DNA from: Bacilli bacterium
Lineage (GTDB): Bacteria > Bacillota_I > Bacilli_A > RF39 > UBA660
Direction: 5' to 3'
Assembly: GCA_017519965.1 (NCBI GenBank)
Contig: JAFWRK010000021.1
Location: forward strand, 1-15,308
Length of the DNA stretch: 15,308 nt
Positions 1-6,175 of the stretch are shown here, in pieces (positions within the stretch are counted from its first letter, which is position 1; each line of letters begins with the position of its first letter). The position numbers and the translations under genes were made by a program. Below the pieces are notes generated by a model that saw only the letters and a list, made by a program, of their open reading frames with translations, was not told where the DNA came from and did no database searches.

Positions 1-1460
1 ACAGTAGCAGCAGGTAATGTATAATTTGTATCATATTTACAAGTCATATTAGCAACAGCTCCACTATTTGAACCATTTCCATCAAATTTTAATGTATAAG
101 TAATTGGATTCCATTGAGCAGTAGCATTAACACTAGCACCATTAGTACTAGATAAATTCTTAACTTTTGAAGAAGATGCATATAAAGTATCCCCTATTTT
201 CCATTTAGTAAATGTATACCCTGTTCTTGTATACTTTTGAGCTGTCATTGTACACTCTATTCCATAATAACATTTTGTATTAGCTATTGTACCAGTACCA
301 CCATTTTTACCATAAACAATATTATATGTTGGTGAAATATAAACTGTTATTGTAATAGAACTCTTATTACCAGCTTCATCAGTAACAGTATATTTAGCAT
401 ATCTAATACCAGGAGCAGTAATAGTATGGTTCTTTATAGAAGTAGCACTAGAATTGCCAGTTAAACTAGTATCAAGACTAACTTTACCAGTAGGATTCCA
501 TTCCCATACTTCATTAAGTTTAGTTGAACCAGTATCAGTAGTTCCACTAAAATCAAAATAATAACCATTAGTTGACCATGTAGTAATTTGAACATTAGAG
601 TTATTTGTTTTTGTCATTACTGGATCACCAATTTTATTAGTTCCATCAAATTTATAAACTTTAACATTAATTTTAGGAGCACTATTATCAAGTTTAAATG
701 GTCCTTTACTAACAACATCATTAGTTTGATTAGCATTAATATCTTTGACATCTATAGGAGTTACTACTAAATAATAATTACCTGTTTTACCAGAAGGTGT
801 ATTTACAGATATTGTATGGTCAATCTTTCCTCTAGCTATAGTAATATTCTCTTCTTTAACAGATTCAACTGTACCATCAACACTATCTTTTCTCCACTCA
901 ATTTTTAATTTTTGATTTTCAGATAATCCATTTCTATCATGAATTCTTATTTGAGCTCCATTATTTTTATAAATCTTATTAATATCTTGTTTTGGACTAA
1001 TAATAATAGACGGAGGTCCACTCTCATTTTCAGAAGCGCATTCTTCACTTCCACTTAAAACATTACTATAAACTTCATTACCATTTTGAGTACAATATAA
1101 AGATGTTTCATACTCAATTTTAGACCCATTTTTTCGTGCTCTTACAAAAGTTTGAGCGTTAAAACATGTTACACCATCAATAGAGATATCTTCTAATAAT
1201 CTCTTCTCAACTAAAGCGTCATACTTAACTTCAGCACAACCACTTTCCTCGTTACCAAAAACATCTTCTAAATTAGCATCAACAAACAACTTACCAGCTG
1301 ACTCTAAAGAAGATTCATACACTTTATATTTAGAAGTATCAAATTGACTTTTTAAACCTGTTATTACAGGTAAAGCAACTAAAGTTACTACTCCAAGAAT
1401 AGTAATAGTAACTATTACTTCTACCAATGTAAAGCCCCTTTTTTTACTTTTATAACTCAT
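1..1460 (-). CDS. Prepilin-like surface protein with InlB-type repeats, 3' end off the window
   Basis: The gene starts at ATG 1460 and stays open to the left edge, so 486 residues are visible and the C-terminus is missing. Residues 1-31 form a type IV prepilin (class III) signal: a short basic leader, then RG/FTLVE with the predicted prepilin-peptidase cut after Gly9, Phe as +1 and Glu14 as +5, and a hydrophobic helix to about residue 31. The exported part has paired-looking cysteines (75, 99, 123, 141), Ig-like beta segments (about 150-375, ending TDEAGNKSSITITV), and at about 379-450 a Listeria-Bacteroides/InlB B-type repeat (YGKNGGTG...GYTFTKW). A second repeat begins at about 454 (LKFDGNGSN) and runs off the edge. 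Ordinary pilins are 120-200 residues, so this is an enlarged pilin-like adhesin or tip protein rather than a plain major pilin; that role is inferred. The SD is AGGTGG, 7 bases before the start. No pilus assembly genes lie in the window. Confidence 0.88.
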   Translation of the reverse strand, partial: MSYKSKKRGFTLVEVIVTITILGVVTLVALPVITGLKSQFDTSKYKVYESSLESAGKLFVDANLEDVFGNEESGCAEVKYDALVEKRLLEDISIDGVTCFNAQTFVRARKNGSKIEYETSLYCTQNGNEVYSNVLSGSEECASENESGPPSIIISPKQDINKIYKNNGAQIRIHDRNGLSENQKLKIEWRKDSVDGTVESVKEENITIARGKIDHTISVNTPSGKTGNYYLVVTPIDVKDINANQTNDVVSKGPFKLDNSAPKINVKVYKFDGTNKIGDPVMTKTNNSNVQITTWSTNGYYFDFSGTTDTGSTKLNEVWEWNPTGKVSLDTSLTGNSSATSIKNHTITAPGIRYAKYTVTDEAGNKSSITITVYISPTYNIVYGKNGGTGTIANTKCYYGIECTMTAQKYTRTGYTFTKWKIGDTLYASSSKVKNLSSTNGASVNATAQWNPITYTLKFDGNGSNSGAVANMTCKYDTNYTLPAAT

Positions 1461-1467
1461 ACACATA

Positions 1468-1473
1468 CCACCT
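1468..1473 (-). promoter_or_regulatory. Ribosome binding site of the prepilin-like gene
   Basis: AGGTGG on the minus strand, 7 bases before ATG 1460. It fixes the start so that the Arg-Gly/Phe prepilin cleavage motif lies at residues 8-10, as the family requires. Confidence 0.75.
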
Positions 1474-1484
1474 ATTATAAAAAT

Positions 1485-1513
1485 ATTATAACTTAAACAT
1501 AAAAAAAAGTGAA
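1485..1513 (-). promoter_or_regulatory. Possible sigma-A promoter of the prepilin-like gene
   Basis: TATAAT at 1485-1490, with TTCACT (4 of 6 to the -35 consensus) at 1508-1513 and a 17-base spacer. The -35 would sit inside the 3' arm of the rseP terminator. A second TATAAT at 1474-1479 is too close to the start codon to be the main -10. The -35 is weak, so this is tentative. Confidence 0.4.
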
Positions 1514-1527
1514 TATAAATTCACTTT
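1501..1527 (-). terminator. Rho-independent terminator after rseP
   Basis: Minus-strand stem AAAGTGAA (1520-1527) pairs with TTCACTTT (1506-1513) around loop TTTATA, followed by a U run (1501-1505). The 5' arm overlaps the rseP stop codon. It separates the envelope operon from the prepilin-like gene. Confidence 0.85.
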
Positions 1528-2581
1528 AAAATAACTTAATAATATCATTAATTGTTACTAGTAACATTAATCCCATAAGTATGATTAATCCAACCATATG
1601 AATCTTATTTTCTAATTCAGGAGACACTGGTTTTCTTCTTATCATTTCAATAACAATAAACAAAATATGACCACCATCAAAGGCAGGTAATGGTATTAAA
1701 TTTAAGAATCCAACATTCAAACTTAAATATGCAATTAAGAATAATATATTTTGTATACCAGCTCTACTTTGTTCTCCAACTACTGAATAAATTCCAACAG
1801 GTCCAGATAATTGTCCTAAACCTATCTTACCAGTAAATAAAAATTTAAGAGTTAATACCATTTGTTTGAGTAAAGAACAGAATTTACCACCCATATATTT
1901 AAGAGAATTAACAATACCATGAGTCTTTTTTTGTTTCATAGTAATACCAAAATAATATCCAGTATTACCATCTTCTTTCACTTTCTTAGGTTTAACTTTA
2001 TATGTGATTTCATATCCATTAGGTTTTAATACTTTAATAGAATTTTCATTCTTAGTATCAGCAATTGCTAAATATAAAGATGCATCATCACTAGTTTTAA
2101 CTTTATAACCATTAACTTCTAATATTTTATCTCCTTTAGAAATACCAACTTTTTGAGCAGGAAAATCTTCCATTACAGAAGATACAACTGGATTCATTGT
2201 TGTTCCACCCCATACAAGTCCAATAAATAAAAGTAAAACCAAAGTTAATATAAAGTTATTACCAGGTCCAAAAAACATAATTAAAAATCTTTGTAAACAA
2301 CTTTTAGATTGTAATCTTTTTTCTTTAGGAATCTTCTCTTGATCATCTGCTTCTAAATCTTCTCCTGCCATAGAGCAAAATCCACCAATAGGAATTAAAC
2401 GAATAGTATACTCTGTTTCTCCTATTTTTTTACCATATAGTTTAGGTCCCATTCCTAAAGCAAATTCATATACATAAACACCAGCTATTTTAGCCCATGT
2501 AAAATGACCTAATTCATGAATAAAAACAATAACTCCTAGAACTATTACAAACATTAATAAATTCCATAAGAATCCAAGCAT
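1526..2581 (-). CDS. rseP: RseP/RasP-family site-2 zinc metalloprotease
   Basis: A 351-residue membrane protease of the S2P (M50) family, which cleaves substrates such as anti-sigma factors and leftover signal peptides within the membrane. The first transmembrane helix carries the zinc motif HELGH (22-26). GPGNN (105-109) matches the family GPxxN element, a single PDZ domain lies at about 124-200, LSGPVGI is at 258-264, and NLIPLPAFDGGH (294-305) supplies the third zinc ligand Asp302. A last helix lies near 327-346. The length is on the short side for the family (B. subtilis RasP is about 420). ATG 2581 is preceded by AGGAGGGG, which overlaps the last codon of cdsA, so the gene is the final member of the uppS-cdsA-rseP operon; a terminator follows at once. 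In B. subtilis dxr lies between cdsA and rasP; it is absent here. The anti-sigma target cannot be told from this window. Confidence 0.96.
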   Translation of the reverse strand: MLGFLWNLLMFVIVLGVIVFIHELGHFTWAKIAGVYVYEFALGMGPKLYGKKIGETEYTIRLIPIGGFCSMAGEDLEADDQEKIPKEKRLQSKSCLQRFLIMFFGPGNNFILTLVLLLFIGLVWGGTTMNPVVSSVMEDFPAQKVGISKGDKILEVNGYKVKTSDDASLYLAIADTKNENSIKVLKPNGYEITYKVKPKKVKEDGNTGYYFGITMKQKKTHGIVNSLKYMGGKFCSLLKQMVLTLKFLFTGKIGLGQLSGPVGIYSVVGEQSRAGIQNILFLIAYLSLNVGFLNLIPLPAFDGGHILFIVIEMIRRKPVSPELENKIHMVGLIILMGLMLLVTINDIIKLF

Positions 2582-2591
2582 AACACCCCTC

Positions 2592-3389
2592 CTATATAAT
2601 TCCTAGCACTATAATAAATGCTAAAACAACAAATATAATACTATCAAATCTATCTAATATACCACCATGACCTGGAATTAAATCAGAAAAATCTTTTTTA
2701 TCATAATATCTTTTAATTGAAGAAAATACTAGATCTCCTAATTGACCAACTAATGATAACATAATAGTAATAAGTGTAATAAATACTAAAGACATATTAG
2801 GATTAATTACAGTCATATAAAATGCAACTGCAACAAAAGTTCCCATAGCAGTACCACCTATCATACCTTCATAAGTCTTTTTAGGAGATATACTAGTTAA
2901 TTTATGATTACCTACTAACATACCAGTAAATAATGCAAAAGTATCAGTTATAGTAGTAATCAATAATAGATAAATAATATATTTTAAATCATAATTTCTA
3001 GTTACTATTATTAAGTTAAAACTTAATCCAATAAATAATACTGAACTTATTAAATATAAAGCATCATTAATACTATATTTTTCTCTATTGTTAATGAAAA
3101 CTAAAGGAGAAAGAAAAGCAAAAATAATAATAGACATAATTCTATAATCTAAACTAAATTGAAAATCAATTACATTAGTTGAATTAAAAGTAAAGAATAA
3201 TACCATTAAATATGCAAATATTTTAATTAACATTGGTAATCTCTTTTTACTTTCTTTCATATGAATTAATTCGTATAATGCACATAAAGCAAGTATAGAC
3301 ATAAATATATTAAAAGGTAATCCACCAATGAATAATAATGGTACAAATATCAATACTATTGCTATTGCACTAAGTACTCTTTTTGTCAT
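2592..3389 (-). CDS. cdsA: Phosphatidate cytidylyltransferase (CDP-diglyceride synthase)
   Basis: A 265-residue polytopic membrane enzyme that makes CDP-diacylglycerol from phosphatidic acid and CTP, the branch point for phosphatidylglycerol and cardiolipin. The family signature is complete near the C-terminus at residues 223-250: SSIKRYYDKKDFSD runs into IPGHGGILDRFDS, with the Lys-Arg, Lys-Asp and His-Gly-Gly...Asp-Arg-Asp residues that bind metal and nucleotide. About eight hydrophobic segments fill the rest, and a final helix follows the signature. Length is normal. The ATG overlaps the uppS stop in an ATGA, with GGAGGT inside the uppS end as SD, so translation is coupled to uppS. rseP begins 10 bases after the stop. 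This is a standard lipid/envelope operon layout. Confidence 0.97.
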   Translation of the reverse strand: MTKRVLSAIAIVLIFVPLLFIGGLPFNIFMSILALCALYELIHMKESKKRLPMLIKIFAYLMVLFFTFNSTNVIDFQFSLDYRIMSIIIFAFLSPLVFINNREKYSINDALYLISSVLFIGLSFNLIIVTRNYDLKYIIYLLLITTITDTFALFTGMLVGNHKLTSISPKKTYEGMIGGTAMGTFVAVAFYMTVINPNMSLVFITLITIMLSLVGQLGDLVFSSIKRYYDKKDFSDLIPGHGGILDRFDSIIFVVLAFIIVLGII

Positions 3390-4099
3390 TTTTTAATACC
3401 TCCAAATCTTCTATTTCTAGTATTAAATACTTCTATAGCTTTATCAAATTCTTTCTCATCAAAATCCGGAAAATATGTCTCTGGAAAATAATACTCAGCA
3501 TAACTAGATTGATATAACATGAAATTACTAATTCTTTGTTCTCCACTAGTACGTATAACAAAATCTAATGGAGGTAAATCTCTATATAAATTATGTTGAA
3601 TAAAAGTAGTATCAATATCATCTAACTCAATTTCACCATTTTTATACATTTCACATATTTTTCTAGTAGTATCAACTATCTCCCATTGACCACCATAATT
3701 AATACAAATATTTAGTACTGGTCCAGTATTATCTTTAGACATCTCCATTGCATCTTGCATTGCATTCCATACCTTTTTAGGTAATGGATCTTTTCTACCA
3801 GAAAATATAACTCTAGCATTAGCATCCATTATTTCTTTAAACTCATCTTTAAACATTTTAACAAATAAGTCCATTAAGAAATCAACTTCAGCTTTTTCTC
3901 TCTTAAAGTTTTCAGTAGAAAATACATAAAGTGATACGTATTTTACCCCAACTTTACTCATATACTTCATTAATTTTTTAAAATTATCAACACCAGCTCT
4001 ATGACCAGCACTTCTAATTAATCCTCTTTTTTGAGCCCATCGCCCATTTCCATCCATAATAATACCTATATGATTAGGTATAACTAGTTCTTTCTTCAT
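3386..4099 (-). CDS. uppS: Isoprenyl transferase (undecaprenyl pyrophosphate synthase)
   Basis: A 237-residue cis-prenyltransferase that extends farnesyl-PP with isopentenyl-PP to C55 undecaprenyl-PP, the carrier lipid for peptidoglycan and other wall polymers; it is a cytosolic, membrane-associated homodimer. HIGIIMDGNGRWA at 10-22 contains the catalytic Asp16 and the phosphate-binding Gly-Asn-Gly-Arg. SAGHRAG follows at about 30-36, YVSLYVFSTENFKR at about 54-67 holds the conserved Ser-Thr-Glu-Asn, and DFVIRTSGEQRISNFMLYQ in the C-terminal half binds isopentenyl-PP. Length is typical (about 250). The start has GAGGT 6 bases upstream. It is the first gene of the uppS-cdsA-rseP operon and ends in UGA overlapping the cdsA ATG. 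An extended -10 lies just 17 bases before the start, so the leader is very short. Confidence 0.97.
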   Translation of the reverse strand: MKKELVIPNHIGIIMDGNGRWAQKRGLIRSAGHRAGVDNFKKLMKYMSKVGVKYVSLYVFSTENFKREKAEVDFLMDLFVKMFKDEFKEIMDANARVIFSGRKDPLPKKVWNAMQDAMEMSKDNTGPVLNICINYGGQWEIVDTTRKICEMYKNGEIELDDIDTTFIQHNLYRDLPPLDFVIRTSGEQRISNFMLYQSSYAEYYFPETYFPDFDEKEFDKAIEVFNTRNRRFGGIKK

Positions 4100-4116
4100 A
4101 TCATTACCTCATTACA

Positions 4117-4125
4117 ATTATAACA
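4117..4125 (-). promoter_or_regulatory. Extended -10 promoter of uppS-cdsA-rseP
   Basis: TGTTATAAT on the minus strand (TATAAT at 4117-4122, extended TG at 4124-4125), only 17 bases before ATG 4099. No good -35 is seen; the T-rich tail of the upstream terminator lies at that place. Transcription would start near 4110, giving a leader of about 11 bases that is almost only the SD (GAGGT, 4106-4110). Confidence 0.55.
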
Positions 4126-4133
4126 TAATAAAC

Positions 4134-4179
4134 AAAAAAAGAAAGTAATTGAATACTATCTATTTTTTCTTTACTTTCT
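4134..4179 (-). terminator. Rho-independent terminator after the 55-aa gene
   Basis: Minus-strand AGAAAGTAA (4171-4179) pairs with TTACTTTCT (4140-4148) across a 22-base loop holding the end of the coding sequence, followed by a U run (4134-4140). The long loop makes it weaker than the others here. Confidence 0.6.
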
Positions 4180-4327
4180 CTTCTTCTTTTTTAGGTATAT
4201 TTAAATTTTTAAGTATAGCTTTAACTAATATGTTTTTTTCTTTTTCACTCATATTACTATACTTTTGTAATGTTTCTCTTAATTCAGGTTCTCCACTACC
4301 AATTGATTTATCAGTAAATTCTCTCAA
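4160..4327 (-). CDS. Small hypothetical protein, TTG start
   Basis: A 55-residue reading frame with a TTG start at 4327 and stop TAG at 4160-4162. The start is chosen because AGGGGAG (4337-4343) lies 9 bases upstream; the only internal ATG (residue 26) has no SD. The product is highly charged, with a Glu/Lys-rich middle (SNMSEKEKNILVKAI) and a tail of Lys and Glu (KKEEEKVKKK). It has no signal peptide, transmembrane segment or cysteine. Residues 14-45 look helical. It sits alone between the khpA terminator and uppS, with its own terminator. I do not recognise the family and give no function. An opposite-strand open frame covers the same bases but has no SD and gives a Phe/Ser/Leu-rich translation typical of a shadow. 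Confidence 0.6.
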   Translation of the reverse strand: MREFTDKSIGSGEPELRETLQKYSNMSEKEKNILVKAILKNLNIPKKEEEKVKKK

Positions 4328-4355
4328 AATTACTCTCTCCCCTCAAAACGCTTTT

Positions 4356-4366
4356 ATTATATTATA
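4356..4366 (-). promoter_or_regulatory. Possible -10 region of the 55-aa gene
   Basis: Two overlapping TATAAT hexamers (4361-4366 and 4356-4361) lie just after the khpA terminator and before AGGGGAG. No -35 at correct spacing is convincing; a TTGACT at 4369-4374 is too close to serve. Confidence 0.35.
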
Positions 4367-4372
4367 TAAGTC

Positions 4373-4401
4373 AAAAAAATCTATAGTAATTAAACTATAG
4401 A
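4373..4401 (-). terminator. Rho-independent terminator after khpA
   Basis: Minus-strand TCTATAGT (4394-4401) pairs with ACTATAGA (4380-4387) around loop TTAATT, followed by seven U (4373-4379). It ends the rpsP-khpA operon. Confidence 0.88.
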
Positions 4402-4407
4402 CATTTT

Positions 4408-4656
4408 CTAATATTTATCGATATCAATTTTTACGTATTTATTACCTTCAAGTGAAGCTGCAGTTTGAACAAGAGTTCTTAATGCTTTAGCAGCATTGCC
4501 TTCTCTACCAACAACTCTTCCCATATCTTCTTCAGCAACCATTACTTGAATTAAAATAACGTTTTCTTCTTCTGTAGGAAATTCCTTAACACTTACACTG
4601 TCTTCATTTAGTACTACAGATTTTACTAAATCTTCAGTTAACTTAACTAAATCCAT
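4408..4656 (-). CDS. khpA: KH-domain RNA-binding protein KhpA
   Basis: An 82-residue single type-II KH-domain protein of the YlqC/KhpA family. KhpA binds RNA and works with KhpB (Jag/EloR) in cell elongation and division control in streptococci and in RNA regulation elsewhere; this is family knowledge. GRVVGREGNAAKALRTLVQ at 46-64 carries the KH signature, with Gly-Arg-Glu-Gly as the GxxG loop, and beta-strands flank it (VILIQVMVA, YVKIDID). Length is normal. Its ATG is 2 bases after the rpsP stop and the SD AAGAAGG lies in the last rpsP codons, so the two are translated together, as in many Firmicutes. The rimM, trmD and rplS genes that usually follow are missing; a terminator comes instead. 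Confidence 0.93.
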   Translation of the reverse strand: MDLVKLTEDLVKSVVLNEDSVSVKEFPTEEENVILIQVMVAEEDMGRVVGREGNAAKALRTLVQTAASLEGNKYVKIDIDKY

Positions 4657-4658
4657 AA

Positions 4659-4928
4659 TTACTTAACCTTCTTAGAATCAGAATATTTTTTCATAATTCC
4701 AGCCTTACTAAATAAGTTTTTTACTGTATCAGTTGGAATTGCTCCACTATTTAACCATTTTAAAGCAACTTCTTCATTAATTTTTACACTACCTTCTCCA
4801 ACTGGTGCATAAGTACCAATTAGTTCAAGATATTGTCCATCTCTAGGACGACGTGAATCAGTAGCAACTATTCTATAAGTAGGTCTTTTTTTAGCTCCCA
4901 TTCTTGTTAATCTTAATTTAACTGCCAT
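4659..4928 (-). CDS. rpsP: 30S ribosomal protein S16
   Basis: Bacterial S16, an 89-residue primary/secondary assembly protein of the small ribosomal subunit body. The start [20 protein letters not shown] is the typical S16 N-terminus, followed by [11 protein letters not shown] (about 21-31), [10 protein letters not shown], and [15 protein letters not shown] near the C-terminus. An ATG in frame at 4943 would add five residues (MEGLL), but the SD GGAGGG (4936-4941) is itself within those codons, 7 bases before ATG 4928, so 4928 is the true start. A perfect consensus promoter lies just upstream. It is the first gene of a two-gene operon with khpA. Confidence 0.97.
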   Translation of the reverse strand: MAVKLRLTRMGAKKRPTYRIVATDSRRPRDGQYLELIGTYAPVGEGSVKINEEVALKWLNSGAIPTDTVKNLFSKAGIMKKYSDSKKVK

Positions 4929-4935
4929 TAATAAT

Positions 4936-4941
4936 CCCTCC
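4936..4941 (-). promoter_or_regulatory. Ribosome binding site that sets the rpsP start
   Basis: GGAGGG on the minus strand, 7 bases before ATG 4928. It rules out the in-frame ATG at 4943, which lies upstream of the SD and has no SD of its own. Confidence 0.85.
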
Positions 4942-4960
4942 ATTTCTTAAAACTACTAGT

Positions 4961-4989
4961 ATTATATAAAAAAAAGATAGTATTGTCAA
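4961..4989 (-). promoter_or_regulatory. Consensus sigma-A promoter of rpsP-khpA
   Basis: TTGACA (4984-4989), a 17-base spacer and TATAAT (4961-4966): a perfect match to the vegetative consensus. The -35 lies in the 3' arm of the upstream terminator and the spacer contains that terminator's U run. Strong constitutive, growth-linked expression fits a ribosomal protein. Confidence 0.92.
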
Positions 4990-5013
4990 CCTTTTTTTGA
5001 TAACACTATCTTT
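4968..5013 (-). terminator. Long rho-independent terminator after the 180-aa gene
   Basis: A 17-base stem with one mismatch: 5' arm at 4997-5013 (starts AAAGATAGTG), 3' arm at 4973-4989 (ends ACTATCTTT), 7-base loop, then a U run (4968-4972). The 5' arm covers the stop codon of its gene, and the 3' arm contains the -35 of rpsP. Confidence 0.88.
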
Positions 5014-5548
5014 CCACTTCTATATCTGTACCTAATCTTTTAACTAATTGTTTAGCATCTTTTAATTCATCAGATACCTTAACTTCTCTATAAGAGCTTT
5101 TATCACTTTCTCTTTGTAATAATTTATCTAAATTACCTCTAAATTCAGGAGTGCAATATTGATAAGCAGGAGATTTTTGAAATATATATTTTGATATTTC
5201 TTTAACACCAGTACAATAATTATCTCTATCTCTTAATAATTCAGGAAAAAATGAATTAATTAGAATTAATGTAGTAACTGGAGTACGTTCACTATCTTCT
5301 ACATCAATTATTCCATTAATATATCTTTTAGCAACATCACTTCTATATAAATCATCTAAATATACTCTAGCTAATGTATTAACTTCCTCAGTAAATCTTT
5401 CATCTTTTGAACAAACATCTCTAATAACATTAATTGCATAAAATCTTTGTAAAAATCCTACCATCTTACCACGATTATGATTATCCAAGTTTGTAGATAA
5501 ACATCTAATTGTTCTTGATATTTCATCTCTTTTTTCTTTTGTTAACAT
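5006..5548 (-). CDS. Hypothetical helical protein (180 aa)
   Basis: I do not recognise this family. The 180-residue product is charged and predicted mostly helical, with no signal peptide and no clear membrane segment (LILINSFFPELL near 93-104 is too short). It has four cysteines (16, 46, 112, 131), not in a metal-binding spacing. The C-terminal 40 residues are rich in Lys, Glu and Asp. The start ATG 5548 is preceded 5 bases upstream by GGGGGG, an odd SD for this region. It has its own promoter (5571-5599) and a strong terminator, so it is a single-gene unit. It occupies the place after cotE where B. subtilis has mutS, but shows none of the MutS motifs and is far too small. Confidence 0.85.
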   Translation of the reverse strand: MLTKEKRDEISRTIRCLSTNLDNHNRGKMVGFLQRFYAINVIRDVCSKDERFTEEVNTLARVYLDDLYRSDVAKRYINGIIDVEDSERTPVTTLILINSFFPELLRDRDNYCTGVKEISKYIFQKSPAYQYCTPEFRGNLDKLLQRESDKSSYREVKVSDELKDAKQLVKRLGTDIEVER

Positions 5549-5553
5549 ATGAA

Positions 5554-5559
5554 CCCCCC
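5554..5559 (-). promoter_or_regulatory. Unusual all-G ribosome binding site
   Basis: A run of six G on the minus strand, 5 bases before ATG 5548, within a G+C-rich 18-base patch (GGACGGATCGGGGGG) that stands out in this A+T-rich DNA. It pairs less well with the 16S CCUCC than the AGGAGG sites of neighbouring genes. Confidence 0.55.
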
Positions 5560-5570
5560 GATCCGTCCAT

Positions 5571-5599
5571 AGAATACCAAAAAAAAACTATTTAGTCAA
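5571..5599 (-). promoter_or_regulatory. Sigma-A promoter of the 180-aa gene
   Basis: TTGACT (5594-5599), a 17-base spacer with a run of nine T, and TATTCT (5571-5576): 5 of 6 and 5 of 6 to consensus. The -35 lies in the tail of the cotE terminator. The transcript would begin near 5564 with a leader of about 16 bases. Confidence 0.75.
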
Positions 5600-5625
5600 A
5601 TAAAAATAACCTATAAAGGTTATTT
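5596..5625 (-). terminator. Rho-independent terminator after cotE
   Basis: Minus-strand AAATAACC (5618-5625) pairs with GGTTATTT (5604-5611) around loop TTTATA, followed by a U-rich tail broken by one A. It overlaps the cotE stop codon. Confidence 0.75.
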
Positions 5626-6147
5626 ATCTTCTATATATTCTTCTCTTACTTCACTATCAATTACATCATCAACTTTATTTTCTTCTAAAATTTCTTCCCA
5701 AGGATCTTCTTCTAAATTAGCTTCTATCTTTACTTTTACATCTCCTACTAACTCAATACCTAATTCTTTTTCCACAGAATAATCTATCTTATTACCATTA
5801 ATCTCAGCTTTTATACAATTAGGTTGTTTTAAACTTCTAACGATTATTTCTTCATTTGTAGTATCAGTTTCAACATTTCTCATATGAACAGTTTCACTAT
5901 ATCTATTAGTTTCTTTTACTACATCAGTTTTAGTATCATTATCATAAGAATACCAAATATTTATATCATAACTTCCACTAATATCAATTGAATCATTATT
6001 CTTAACTCCTTTAAAATTATGATTAATAACCCAACAACCTAAAATAGTTGAAGGAGTATTATCTAAAGAAATAGAATAATCATTAGTAAAAGATTTCTTT
6101 CCCTTAGCAATAATTGCCTTAGTAACTATCTCTTTATAATTAGTCAT
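5620..6147 (-). CDS. cotE: CotE-family outer spore coat protein
   Basis: A 175-residue protein of the CotE family; in Bacillus, CotE is the morphogenetic protein that directs outer coat assembly around the forespore (B. subtilis CotE is 181 aa). The N-terminal half matches the family closely: YKEIVTKAIIAKGKKSF (4-20), then TPSTILGCWVINH (31-43), SGSYDINIWYSYDNDTKTDV (57-76), and VRSLKQPNCIKAEI (102-115) with conserved Gln-Pro-Asn-Cys. The C-terminus is acidic (EEDPWEEILEENK, EEYIEDK), as in Bacillus. ATG 6147 has GGGAGGA 7 bases upstream. It follows miaB and a ymcA-like gene in the same order as B. subtilis, which supports the call, but has its own candidate promoter and terminator. Its presence implies that this organism or a recent ancestor forms spores; no other coat gene is in the window. 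Confidence 0.92.
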   Translation of the reverse strand: MTNYKEIVTKAIIAKGKKSFTNDYSISLDNTPSTILGCWVINHNFKGVKNNDSIDISGSYDINIWYSYDNDTKTDVVKETNRYSETVHMRNVETDTTNEEIIVRSLKQPNCIKAEINGNKIDYSVEKELGIELVGDVKVKIEANLEEDPWEEILEENKVDDVIDSEVREEYIEDK

Positions 6148-6166
6148 AAGTAATCCTCCCTAAAAT

Positions 6167-6175
6167 AATGTATGC
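6167..6175 (-). promoter_or_regulatory. Possible sporulation-type -10 of cotE
   Basis: GCATACATTA on the minus strand (CATACATT at 6167-6174) fits both the sigma-E -10 (CATACA-T) and the sigma-K -10 (CATAnnnTA). It lies 20 bases before ATG 6147. A -35 matching either factor at proper spacing is not convincing. B. subtilis cotE is read from sigma-E and sigma-K promoters, which makes this site worth noting. Confidence 0.4.

Noticed and set aside
588..770. Plus-strand open frame of 60 codons
   Set aside because: It lies opposite the prepilin-like gene, has no ribosome site, and its Ile/Asn/Phe/Ser-rich translation is what antisense of A+T-rich coding DNA gives.
3386..3389. UGA as a tryptophan codon (Mycoplasma-type code)
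   Set aside because: uppS ends at its normal length with UGA in an ATGA overlap, and Trp residues at conserved sites are UGG.
4149..4400. Plus-strand open frame of 83 codons
   Set aside because: It covers the opposite strand of the 55-aa gene and two terminators, has no SD, and its Phe/Ser/Leu composition is shadow-like.
4929..4943. Upstream in-frame ATG for rpsP
   Set aside because: The five extra codons contain the Shine-Dalgarno sequence itself; S16 proteins begin at MAVK.
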